A stretch of DNA of 31,516 nt from contig DATCFY010000130.1 of assembly GCA_036509255.1 (NCBI GenBank), positions 1 to 31,516 on the forward strand. The letters run 5' to 3'. The notes beneath the pieces were generated by a model. That model worked only from the letters and a program-made list of their open reading frames with translations. It searched no databases and had not been told where the DNA came from. Source of the DNA: RYN-230 sp036509255 (GTDB lineage: Bacteria > Actinomycetota > Actinomycetes > Streptosporangiales > Streptosporangiaceae). Within the stretch, counting starts at the first letter, position 1; the number at the start of each line of letters is the position of its first letter. The translations under genes and the position numbers were made by a program. This document shows positions 1 through 7,525 of the stretch, piece by piece.

Positions 1-772
1 CGCTGCGGCCAATGGTGCCGGCCAGGGGGTGACTGGCGACGTGCGTGCCACGGCGCTCGATCAGCAGCTCGGGGCTAGCGCCGAGGAAGCCATCGACCCT
101 GAAGACCATGCACGTCGGGTACAGGGCGAGCAGCCTGGACAGGACATCGGAGGTGACGAACGGGCGGTTGGCGGCCACGTCGACCCGGCGGGCCAGGACG
201 ACCTTACCCAGCGTTCCGCCGTCGATGCGGGCGGCGGCGCCGGCCACAAGGCGGCTCCAGGCGTCGTGGTCCATCACCGGCGTCAGGGTGAACTGGCTCG
301 GCGCTGGCCGGGGATCGGTGAACCCGCCGAGGGCATCGGCGACCATCCGGTCGGCCAGGCGGGCGTCGGCCAGGCGGTTGCCGGCACGCGTGATGGTGGT
401 GAACCATGCTTCGCTGTCGCGGCGGCCGATCACCACGCGAGGGACGACGAGGGCTCCAGGCGCATCCCGCACGAACGGCAGCGCCCCGAGAGCTACCGCC
501 CCGGTTCCCGGTCCGGCCACGTCATCGCCGCGGCGGATGGCAGCCAGGCTGCCCGCCACGTCGGCGACCGCAGCGGCATCGGTGAGACCGGAGGGAAGCT
601 CGATGCGCAGGGCGACGCCGCGGCCGGCCAAGCCGAAACCCTCGTGCTGCCACAGGACGCCGTCGGTGCCCGCAGCGGCGAGCAAGTCGACGTCCGCGGC
701 ATCGATGCCGGTTCCCTGGCCAGCGAGACGGGCTGTCGTAGCTGCGAGGCGGTCTGCTCCCGCCGTGCTCAT
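1..772 (-). CDS. isochorismate synthase, N-terminal 257 residues (gene cut by the window edge)
   Basis: Converts chorismate to isochorismate, the first step toward menaquinone or a salicylate/catecholate siderophore. Reading the minus strand from ATG at 772 gives an uninterrupted frame that leaves the window at base 1. The first ~120 residues are the variable N-terminal part. The chorismate-binding fold then begins, with GKVVLARR around residues 189-196, whose Lys190 corresponds to the catalytic lysine of MenF/EntC. It continues with GFLGASPELLIERR (about 230-243) and SHPLAGTIGR at the edge, all hallmarks of the family. A GAGG lies about 9 bases before the start. MenF (menaquinone) and EntC/DhbC (siderophore) types cannot be separated without the C-terminus and the next genes. 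The menaquinol-using enzymes CydAB and NDH-2 nearby make the menaquinone route attractive, but that is inference. Confidence 0.88.
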   Translation of the reverse strand, partial: MSTAGADRLAATTARLAGQGTGIDAADVDLLAAAGTDGVLWQHEGFGLAGRGVALRIELPSGLTDAAAVADVAGSLAAIRRGDDVAGPGTGAVALGALPFVRDAPGALVVPRVVIGRRDSEAWFTTITRAGNRLADARLADRMVADALGGFTDPRPAPSQFTLTPVMDHDAWSRLVAGAAARIDGGTLGKVVLARRVDVAANRPFVTSDVLSRLLALYPTCMVFRVDGFLGASPELLIERRGTHVASHPLAGTIGRS

Positions 773-906
773 GGGGCGCAACCTCGGGGCGTGGTGGTCA
801 GAACGGCCGGTGTCTGGTGACGGCATGACAAGTCTTTCGGATCGTCGGGTGCAGGTGGCGAGGCTGACTTTGTGATGATCCTGAGCGGGGCCCTTCACCT
901 GACCCT

Positions 907-917
907 CAAGTTACTTG
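907..917. promoter_or_regulatory. palindrome CAAGTTACTTG, possible operator
   Basis: Perfect 5-base arms around one central T, with flanks that weakly extend the symmetry (C905/G919). It lies in an AT-richer patch about 135 bases upstream of the isochorismate synthase start. A binding site for a dimeric regulator is possible, but I cannot name one. Confidence 0.25.
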
Positions 918-1004
918 GGGGTAATATTCAGGAAATAGTCAGGATTATCGGCGATGCTTCAGATGGTTCCTCCCGGTGCCGGCGCCGATCAGGCCCGCCT
1001 GGGA

Positions 1005-1100
1005 GGCGCCCAAGAGCGCCCCGCCGGCTGTGTCTTCCCCCGAGACCATGCAGCCGCCGGGCGCCCGAGAGCGCCCCGTCGGCTGCGCCTTTCCCCCGAA
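1005..1100. repeat. imperfect tandem repeat, two ~40-base cores 55 bases apart
   Basis: The core begins GGCGCCC(A/G)AGAGCGCCCCG at 1005 and again at 1060. The first 32 bases match at 28 positions, and both copies then run into a TTCCCCCGA stretch. A third, much weaker copy may start at 1120 (GGCGCCC only). It lies just past the stop of the GH15 gene. Confidence 0.6.
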
Positions 1101-1185
1101 GGCCCACCCCGGCCGGCGGGGCGCCCTCGCCAAGCCGCCGTTCGTCGGCCGCAGAGGAGGACCTGCGGTTCAGGGCTCCGCCCGG

Positions 1186-3063
1186 CTACCCAAAGGAGGC
1201 GGCGGCGTTGGCGGCCTGCTCAGAGTCGATGAGCAGGGATACGGCTTCGATCAGCGCCAGGTGGGTGAACGCCTGCGGGAAGTTGCCCATGTGCTCACCA
1301 GTGCTGGTGTCGATCTCCTCGGCGTACAGCTGCAGCGGCCCCGCGAACGACAGCAACTTCTGGCACAGGGCGTGGGCCCGCTCGGTTTCGCCGATCATGG
1401 CCAGCGTGGTCACCAGCCAGAAGGAGCAGATGGTGAAGGTTCCTTCCTTGCCCTCGAACCCGGTGTCGGTTCCCTCGACCTTGTAGCGCAGGACCAGGCC
1501 GTCCTCGGTCAGTTCGTCGGCGATGGCCAGCACGGTAGCCCTGATGCGCTTGTCGTCGGGGGGGAGGAATCCCATGATGGGCAGGAGCAGGAGCGAGGCG
1601 TCGAGGCCGTCGGTCTCATAGTGCTGGCGGAACACCCCCCGCTTGGAGAGGCCCTTGTCCAGGATCTCCGACTTGATCTCGTCGGCGCCGGCCCGCCACC
1701 GCTTGGCGCGTTCGTCGTCGCCGCGTTCCTCGGCGAGATCGGCGCCGCGGGAGGCCGCGACCCAGCACATCACCTTCGACGCCGTGAAGTGCTTGGGGTC
1801 GCCCCGGACTTCCCAGATTCCCTGGTCGGGCTCATGCCAGTGGTTCAGGGCGTCGTCCACGAAACCGGCGAGCCCGTTCCACACGGGCATCACTATCTGA
1901 CTCGCTCCCCGGTGGAACTGGACATCCACCGCGTCGAGAATCATCCCCCAGACGTCGTGCTGCTGCTGATTCCAGGCACCATTCCCCACCCGGACCGGCC
2001 GGGCCCCGCGGTACCCGGACAGGTGATCGAGAGTCTTCTCGGTCAGATCACGTTCCCCGCTGATGCCGTACATGATCTGAAGCCCGAACTTGCTGTTGAA
2101 ATCCCCCCCGCTGACCGCGTCGATGACGAAGCCCCAGTACTCGATCGCTTCCCAGTCGAAGCCGAGACGGTACAGCGAGCGGAGCATGAACGCCGAGTCG
2201 CGGATCCAGGTGAAGCGGTAGTCCCAGTTACGGGCCCCGCCCCAGGTCTCCGGCAGCGAGGTCGTCGACGCGGCCATGATGGCGCCGGTGGGAGCGTAGC
2301 TGAGCCCCTTCAGGGTCAGGGCGCTGCGGTCGAGGTAGGTCTTCCACGGATGGTCGGGGATCTTGGCGGAGCTCAGCCAGTCGCGCCAGAAGTTGACGGT
2401 GCAGTCCAGCGCGCGCTGCGCCTCATCCTGGCTGGCTGGAACCTGGCCGCCGCCCCAGGACAGGGCGACGTAGGCTGACTCTCCCTCGGTGAGGGTGGTG
2501 CGGCCGTAGCAGCGGGCGCCGAGGACGCCGAGCGGGACGGTGCCGCTCACCTCAAGCTGCAGGTCTCCCTCCGCGGGGGTGATGGTCATCGCGTCGTAGC
2601 TGTCGCCCTGGTAGCTCCACGCGCCACCAGTCCGGCCGTAATCGAACAGGGGAGCACAGTTCACGGCGACCTCGACCCGGCCGCTGATGCACGTGGCGAT
2701 CCGGACCAGCGCGCCGACGGCCCCGAAGTCAGCTGGCGCCCGGTGGTAGTCCGGCCGCCGCCCCTCGTGCTGGACCGGGCCAATGGCCAGGAAGTCCTGG
2801 ACGACCATCCATCCGGTGGGAGTCTGCCAGGTTGTTTCCAGCACCATGGTGCCCGGCACGTACCGGCGGTGCTGGGGGACGTGCGTAGTGCCGGGACCGA
2901 ACCGGAACAAGCCGGCCGCCCGGTCCATCAGCGCCCCGAAGACACTTGGGGAGTCAGGCCGGGGCAGGCACAGCCATTCGATCGAGCCGTCCGGCGCGAC
3001 GAGGCAGCTCTGCTCACAATTCGACAGGAACCCGTAATCCGCAATCGGCGGGAATGTGCTCAT
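1186..3063 (-). CDS. GH15-family glycoside hydrolase (trehalase / glucoamylase type)
   Basis: A 625-residue cytosolic-looking enzyme of glycoside hydrolase family 15, which releases glucose from trehalose or maltodextrins by inversion. The N-terminus (IADYGFLSNCEQSCLVAPDGSIEWLC) starts the beta-sandwich domain typical of bacterial GH15. The (alpha/alpha)6 domain follows, with GARNWDYRFTWIRDS at 276-290. WEVRG places the probable general acid at Glu418, KEGTF the probable base at Glu540, and the usual GNFPQAFTHLALI ends the fold at 593-605. There is no signal peptide. Length and motifs resemble the actinobacterial GH15 trehalases, but glucoamylase activity cannot be excluded. It starts 43 bases after the GMC oxidoreductase stop on the same strand, so the two are probably co-transcribed. 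Confidence 0.9.
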   Translation of the reverse strand: MSTFPPIADYGFLSNCEQSCLVAPDGSIEWLCLPRPDSPSVFGALMDRAAGLFRFGPGTTHVPQHRRYVPGTMVLETTWQTPTGWMVVQDFLAIGPVQHEGRRPDYHRAPADFGAVGALVRIATCISGRVEVAVNCAPLFDYGRTGGAWSYQGDSYDAMTITPAEGDLQLEVSGTVPLGVLGARCYGRTTLTEGESAYVALSWGGGQVPASQDEAQRALDCTVNFWRDWLSSAKIPDHPWKTYLDRSALTLKGLSYAPTGAIMAASTTSLPETWGGARNWDYRFTWIRDSAFMLRSLYRLGFDWEAIEYWGFVIDAVSGGDFNSKFGLQIMYGISGERDLTEKTLDHLSGYRGARPVRVGNGAWNQQQHDVWGMILDAVDVQFHRGASQIVMPVWNGLAGFVDDALNHWHEPDQGIWEVRGDPKHFTASKVMCWVAASRGADLAEERGDDERAKRWRAGADEIKSEILDKGLSKRGVFRQHYETDGLDASLLLLPIMGFLPPDDKRIRATVLAIADELTEDGLVLRYKVEGTDTGFEGKEGTFTICSFWLVTTLAMIGETERAHALCQKLLSFAGPLQLYAEEIDTSTGEHMGNFPQAFTHLALIEAVSLLIDSEQAANAAASFG

Positions 3064-3106
3064 CGGTGAGTCACCCTTCGCAGTCAGATTAGGAATGTCC
3101 GGCCAT

Positions 3107-4660
3107 TCACGCCATCCGGCTCAGCAGATGCTCGCCGACGCGGATCGCGTTGGCCATGGCGGTCAGCGCCGGGTTCACGGCCCCGATGCTCGGGAAGAAG
3201 CTCGTGTCCACGACGTACAGGTTGTCGACCTCGTGCGCTTTGCAGTTGGCGTCGAGAACCGACGTGGCCGGGTCCGTGCCGAACCGGCACGTGCCCGACT
3301 GGTGGGCGACGCCCGCGACGGGCACGTCCATGCTCGCGTAGAAGTTCTTGCTCAGGACGTGATGGGCGGCGATGCCTATGTGATTGAGCACCTTCCTGAG
3401 CTCGTGGTACAGGCCGTCAGCCTCGGTGTTGTTCGTCGGCTGGTACGCGAGGTGCACATGCCCGTCCCGGTCGACCGTGACCCGGTTGCCCGGCTTGGGC
3501 ACGTCCTCGGTCGTCAGCCAGAAATCGACGGCGTGCCGGGCGACCTCCTCCAGGGTCCACTTGGGGGCCAGCTTGGTCAGCTTGGGCTCCTCGCCCTTCA
3601 TGGCCATGGCGTTGGACTTGCCGAGCATCTGGATGTTGCCCAGTGGCCATTCGCGGCCGTTGCCCGCGAGGTAGAAGTCGTTCAGCCCGAGCGTCTTCTG
3701 GAAGACTGTGTCGTTGCGCTCTTTGTCCAGCGCCACGATGGCTTTGCTGTTGTGGTACATGTAATTGCGGCCGACCTGGTCGGACCCGTTAGCCAGGCCG
3801 GCCGGGTGCTGGTCGGAGGCTGACCGGAGCAGGATCCTGGCGCTGTTCGCCGCCCCGGCCGAGACGACCACGATGCCGCCTTCGTAAGACTCCTGCTTGC
3901 CGTCGCGGGTGACCTGCACGCGGGTGACCGTCCGGCCCGACGGGTCCGTTCCGAGGCGCTCCACCTCCGCGTTGACCAGCAGGGTCACGTTCGGCTGGTC
4001 GAGCAGGGGCCGCACGGCGATGATGTCGGCATCGGACTTGGCGTGCACCAGGCACGGGTACCCGTCACAGGTCGCGCACCGGATGCAGGCGCTGAGCGGC
4101 CGTTCGGCTTCGTTCAGCAGGATGCCGACTGGGGCATGGAACGGATGGTAGCCGCCGGCCGCCAGCGCGTCGGAGATCTCCTGGACCCGTGGCTCGTGCG
4201 AAACTGCGGGCCACGGATAGTCCTTGGAGCAGTGGCCTTCGGTGGGATCTTCGCCGTGGATTCCGTGCACCTGGTACAGCCACTCGGCCTTCGTGTACCA
4301 CGGCTCGAACTCGTCGTAGCCCAGCGGCCAGGCCGGCGATGGGCCATCGGCGTGCTTGATCTCGCCGAAGTCCTCGGGACGGAGCCGGTACAGTGCGGCC
4401 CCGTACAGCTTGGTGGCCCCGCCGACGTAGTAGTGGACCTGCGGCTGGAACGGCTTACCGTCGGCGTCGAACCACGTGTCCGGCGAGATATATCTCCCGT
4501 CCACGAAAACCGGGCCAGGGTCCCAGTTTTCCGTCTCCCGGGGCAGGAAATTGCCCCGCTCGAGCAGAAGTATCCGCTTGCCCGATGGGGCCAGGGTGTG
4601 CGCCAGCGTCCCGCCGCCCGCACCGCTGCCAACAATGATCACGTCATAGTTTTCAGCCAC
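3107..4660 (-). CDS. GMC-family FAD-dependent oxidoreductase
   Basis: A 517-residue flavoprotein of the glucose-methanol-choline family, which oxidises an alcohol or sugar hydroxyl. The FAD-binding GSGAGG is at residues 11-16. The C-terminal substrate domain carries HQSGT (probable catalytic His453) and VNPALT (Asn496). In the middle, Cys192, Cys195, Cys198 and Cys203 form a CxxCxxCxxxxC group followed by HAKSDAD. This recalls the cysteine segment of the Fe-S-containing sugar dehydrogenases (FAD-GDH, fructose and gluconate dehydrogenase large subunits). No signal peptide is visible. I chose GTG at 4660 because homologous sequence begins there; a frame-compatible GTG at 4699 would add 13 unlikely residues and leave only 43 bases to the divergent gene. 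Substrate unknown; probably in an operon with the GH15 enzyme. Confidence 0.88.
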   Translation of the reverse strand: MAENYDVIIVGSGAGGGTLAHTLAPSGKRILLLERGNFLPRETENWDPGPVFVDGRYISPDTWFDADGKPFQPQVHYYVGGATKLYGAALYRLRPEDFGEIKHADGPSPAWPLGYDEFEPWYTKAEWLYQVHGIHGEDPTEGHCSKDYPWPAVSHEPRVQEISDALAAGGYHPFHAPVGILLNEAERPLSACIRCATCDGYPCLVHAKSDADIIAVRPLLDQPNVTLLVNAEVERLGTDPSGRTVTRVQVTRDGKQESYEGGIVVVSAGAANSARILLRSASDQHPAGLANGSDQVGRNYMYHNSKAIVALDKERNDTVFQKTLGLNDFYLAGNGREWPLGNIQMLGKSNAMAMKGEEPKLTKLAPKWTLEEVARHAVDFWLTTEDVPKPGNRVTVDRDGHVHLAYQPTNNTEADGLYHELRKVLNHIGIAAHHVLSKNFYASMDVPVAGVAHQSGTCRFGTDPATSVLDANCKAHEVDNLYVVDTSFFPSIGAVNPALTAMANAIRVGEHLLSRMA

Positions 4661-4768
4661 ATAGCCGACTGTGGCGGTTTGGCGTGGGCGGCACATCACA
4701 CCCCGCGGGTGACTCCGGGCGGAGCGGGCTCATCCGAACCGGGTGAGCCTGCCGCCGGTCCACCCTCG

Positions 4769-4774
4769 TACATT
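4769..4774 (+). promoter_or_regulatory. -10 hexamer TACATT for the HAD phosphatase gene, probably leaderless
   Basis: TACATT fits TANNNT and ends 7 bases before the ATG at 4782, so transcription would begin at or next to the start codon. There is no clear Shine-Dalgarno sequence. It supports the internal ATG over the in-frame GTG at 4743. Confidence 0.4.
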
Positions 4775-4781
4775 CGGCAGA

Positions 4782-5675
4782 ATGACCGCAGACCAGCTGC
4801 CGAGCTGGCGCGAGACTTCCGCGAAGCAGTCGATCGTGGAATTCGTCGCCGCCGTGACCGAACCTGAGTCGCCCGACTTTGTCCCGGAGTCCGACCGCGT
4901 CGCGGTCTTCGACAACGACGGCACCCTGTGGACCGAGCAGCCCGTCTACGCGCAGCTCGTCTTCGCGCTGGACCGGGCGGCCCAGCTGGGGCAGCCCACC
5001 AGCCTCGAAGAGCTGCACGCGGGCGGGATGCCGGCCCTGGTTGAGCTGCTCAAGCTCACTCACGCCGGTGTCACCACCGATGAGTTCGACGCCTTGTGCC
5101 GGAGCTGGCTGGCCGCGGCCCGCCATCCCCGCTTCGGGCGCCCCTATCCGGCGATGGTGTACCAGCCGATGCTGGAGCTGCTGGGCCTGCTGGACCGCAG
5201 CGGCTTCTCGTGCTGGATCTTCTCCGGCGGCGGTACGGACTTCATGCGGACCTGGGCGTCCGGCGTCTACGGCCTGCCGCCGCACCGGGTCATCGGCAGT
5301 GTCGGGGAAACTGAGTTCCGCATCGGCGTGGCCGGACCGGAACTCGTCAAGGGCCCGGCCCTGCAGGTCATCAACGATGGCCCGCAGAAGCCGAGCTCGA
5401 TCCACCGTCATGTCGGGCAGCGTCCGATCGTGGCCGCCGGGAACACCGATGGCGACCTGGCCATGCTCCAGTGGACCGCCGGGGGCCCGGGCCGGACTCT
5501 GCAACTGGTCGTCGACCACACGGATGGCGATCGCGAATACGCCTACGACCATGACCCGATCCTGGGCAGCGGCACGGGCAAGATCCGCGCGGCCGCCACC
5601 GACCACAAGTGGACCGTGATCGACATGGCCGCGGACTGGGCGGTCGTCCACCCGCCCGCTGCCCAGCCCGGGTGA
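4782..5675 (+). CDS. HAD-superfamily phosphatase (phosphoserine-phosphatase-like)
   Basis: A 297-residue soluble hydrolase of the haloacid dehalogenase superfamily. The four motifs are in order: DNDGT with the nucleophile at Asp44; FSGGG (motif II Ser); a downstream Lys in LVKGPALQ (motif III candidate); and GNTDGDLAML (motif IV acidic residues). A helical cap occupies the stretch between motifs I and II, as in class I HADs. It therefore likely removes phosphate from a small metabolite through a phospho-aspartate intermediate; the substrate cannot be read from the sequence. It is divergent from the GMC oxidoreductase gene, with 121 bases between the starts. An in-frame GTG at 4743 would add 13 residues that look non-homologous. 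Confidence 0.82.
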   Translation: MTADQLPSWRETSAKQSIVEFVAAVTEPESPDFVPESDRVAVFDNDGTLWTEQPVYAQLVFALDRAAQLGQPTSLEELHAGGMPALVELLKLTHAGVTTDEFDALCRSWLAAARHPRFGRPYPAMVYQPMLELLGLLDRSGFSCWIFSGGGTDFMRTWASGVYGLPPHRVIGSVGETEFRIGVAGPELVKGPALQVINDGPQKPSSIHRHVGQRPIVAAGNTDGDLAMLQWTAGGPGRTLQLVVDHTDGDREYAYDHDPILGSGTGKIRAAATDHKWTVIDMAADWAVVHPPAAQPG

Positions 5676-5791
5676 CTGGCCAGGTCTGTCCGGCATGGCC
5701 AGGGGTGGCGTAACCACCCAAGAGGGGGGATGCCCGGTTATCTCCGCGCGGGTGACAGTAACGATCAACGACTAGCGACCGGGACGGTGCC

Positions 5792-6073
5792 ATGTCTACT
5801 AGCACGGAGCACAACAGCAGCTGGCCAGAGGTCAGAACTGGCCCCATGATCACCGGCGCCGCGCTCGTCGGGGCGGGCGCCATGATCGTCCTGGCCGGCT
5901 TGGCCGTCGGCGGCTCGCACCTGTTCGCGGCCACCCGCCGGTGGATCCGGGACATGGACGTGCCGCCCAGCGAGCAGGCGAAGATCAAGTGGGCACAGGC
6001 CAAGAGCGCCGCGGCGGCGGGCACCGCCGCCTGGCAGAACGGCGCCTCGGCCCGTCAGGGCGCGCCGACGTGA
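5792..6073 (+). CDS. small single-span membrane protein, first gene of the cyd operon
   Basis: A 93-residue protein with one clear transmembrane segment at about residues 20-45 (TGAALVGAGAMIVLAGLAVGG). It is followed by a basic stretch (ATRRWIRD) and a soluble, Ala-rich tail with AKIKWAQAKSAAAAG. GGGACGG before the ATG can serve as a ribosome binding site. The stop is 59 bases before cydA on the same strand. I do not recognise the family. Small one-span subunits are known in cytochrome bd oxidases (CydX, CydH), but those are shorter and this one shows no CydX motif. An accessory subunit role is therefore only a suggestion from position. Confidence 0.6.
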   Translation: MSTSTEHNSSWPEVRTGPMITGAALVGAGAMIVLAGLAVGGSHLFAATRRWIRDMDVPPSEQAKIKWAQAKSAAAAGTAAWQNGASARQGAPT

Positions 6074-6132
6074 CCGGCGGGCGGCCAGGCCGGGCGGCGT
6101 GACGCCGAGCACTTTCTGGACCGGGGGAGTAG

Positions 6133-7518
6133 ATGACGAACGTCGACCTCGCACGGTGGCAGTTCGCGTTTGTGACCATCAACCACTTCTTCTTCGTGCC
6201 GGTCACGATCGGGCTGGCGTTCCTCACCGCGCTGCTGCAGACGGCCTGGTACCGCAGCAAACGCGACGAGTACCTGCGGCTGACCCGGTTCTTCGGCACC
6301 CTGCTGGTCATCAACGTCGCGATCGGCGTGGTGACCGGGCTGGTCCAGGAATTCCAGTTCGGGATGAACTGGTCGGCCTACTCGCGGCTGGTCGGCAATA
6401 TCTTCGGCGCGCCGCTGGCCATGGAGGGCCTGGCCGCCTTCTTCCTGGAGTCCACGTTCCTCGGGCTGTGGCTGTTCGGCTGGGACAAACTGTCCCGCCG
6501 GGTGCACCTGCTGACCATCTGGCTGGTGTCGCTGGGCACGGTCTTGTCGGCGGCGTTCATCATGGCCGCCAACTCCTGGATGCAGCATCCCGTCGGCTAC
6601 GTCATGGTGAACGGAAAACCGCAGCTGAACGACATCTGGGCGGTGTTTACCAACCAGGTGTTCGTCTGGGGATATTCAAAGGTCCTGCTGGCGTCGCTGG
6701 TGACCGGCGCGGCGGTGATGCTGGCCGTGTCCGCCTGGCAGCTGCGGCACGGGGGTGCCCCGGAGGTATTTACCCGGTCGGCGCGGCTCGCGCTCATCGT
6801 CCTGGTCCCGGCGATCTTGTTCACCATGCTGGTCGGCGATGAGCTGGGGGTGATCGAGGCCAAGTACCAGCCGATGAAGATCGCGGCGGCTGAGGCGCAG
6901 TGGACCACCTGCCAGCCCTGCTCGTTCTCGCTGTTCCAGATCGGCGGCGGCAACAACGACCACACCCCCACCCAGATCCTGGCCATCCCGCACCTGCTGT
7001 CGCTGCTGGCCACCAACCACTGGGACGGGAAGGTGATCGGGCTCAGCCCGCTGCAGTCCCAGTACCAGAAGCAGTTCGGGCCCGGCTACTACGTGCCGAA
7101 CGTGTTCATCCAGTACTGGTCGATGCGGGTCATGGCCTATGTCGGCGTCCTGGTCCTGCTTATCGCGGTGTATGGGCTGTGGCTGCTCCGGCGCCAGAAA
7201 CTCGCGACGTCCCGCCGGTTCCTGTGGGTGGCGATCTGGGCCGCCGTGCTGCCGTTCCTGATGAACACCGCGGGCTGGCTGCTGACCGAGAGCGGCCGGC
7301 AGCCGTGGATCGTGCAGGGCATCATGCTCACCAAAAACGGGGTCTCGTCGTCGGTCGGCGTCACGTCCATCGTGATCAGCCTGGTGATTTTCGTGCTGCT
7401 GTACGGCGTGCTCGCGACCGTCGACCTGATGCTGATGCTGAAGTACTCACGCCAGCAGCTCCCGCCCGCGCACGCCGAAACCGACGCGGACGCGCCCGTC
7501 CCGGCCGTCCAGTACTGA
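6133..7518 (+). CDS. cydA: cytochrome bd quinol oxidase subunit I, with Lys in place of the heme b558 His
   Basis: A 461-residue membrane subunit that oxidises quinol and reduces O2 to water. Many conserved residues are present: His18 (E. coli His19), EFQFG at 73-77, Glu98 and Glu106 (E. coli Glu99/Glu107), quinol-site Lys249 and Glu254 (E. coli Lys252/Glu257), Met334 in MRVM (E. coli Met393, b558 ligand), and Glu386 in ESGRQPW (E. coli Glu445, b595 ligand). The second b558 ligand, E. coli His186, aligns without gaps to Lys183 (codon AAG at 6679-6681, in WGYSKVLLASLVTG). A CQPC pair sits at 260-263 in the quinol loop. The loop is short, unlike E. coli. GGGGGAG precedes the ATG by 4 bases. No cydCD assembly transporter is in the window. 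Confidence 0.96.
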   Translation: MTNVDLARWQFAFVTINHFFFVPVTIGLAFLTALLQTAWYRSKRDEYLRLTRFFGTLLVINVAIGVVTGLVQEFQFGMNWSAYSRLVGNIFGAPLAMEGLAAFFLESTFLGLWLFGWDKLSRRVHLLTIWLVSLGTVLSAAFIMAANSWMQHPVGYVMVNGKPQLNDIWAVFTNQVFVWGYSKVLLASLVTGAAVMLAVSAWQLRHGGAPEVFTRSARLALIVLVPAILFTMLVGDELGVIEAKYQPMKIAAAEAQWTTCQPCSFSLFQIGGGNNDHTPTQILAIPHLLSLLATNHWDGKVIGLSPLQSQYQKQFGPGYYVPNVFIQYWSMRVMAYVGVLVLLIAVYGLWLLRRQKLATSRRFLWVAIWAAVLPFLMNTAGWLLTESGRQPWIVQGIMLTKNGVSSSVGVTSIVISLVIFVLLYGVLATVDLMLMLKYSRQQLPPAHAETDADAPVPAVQY

Positions 7519-7525
7519 GGTTCCG

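Larger units (their letters stand above)
773..1185. other. 413-base intergenic region, probable promoter region of the isochorismate synthase gene
   Basis: No convincing gene is present: open frames here have no recognisable product. Bases about 870-955 are clearly more AT-rich than the surroundings and hold an 11-base palindrome. Bases 1005-1100 hold an imperfect direct repeat. The isochorismate synthase gene starts at 772 on the minus strand, so its promoter should be here; I could not settle on a -35/-10 pair. Confidence 0.5.

Noticed and set aside
45..875. Long plus-strand open frames at the left edge
   Set aside because: They are antisense to the isochorismate synthase frame, which has clear family motifs. 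The plus-strand products are low-complexity Arg/Ala-rich.
976..2478. 500-codon plus-strand open frame
   Set aside because: Antisense shadow of the GH15 gene in high-GC DNA; no recognisable motif.
4661..4699. Upstream GTG/ATG starts for the GMC oxidoreductase
   Set aside because: They add 13 residues (MMCRPRQ...) without homology or a well-placed ribosome binding site and crowd the divergent promoter region.
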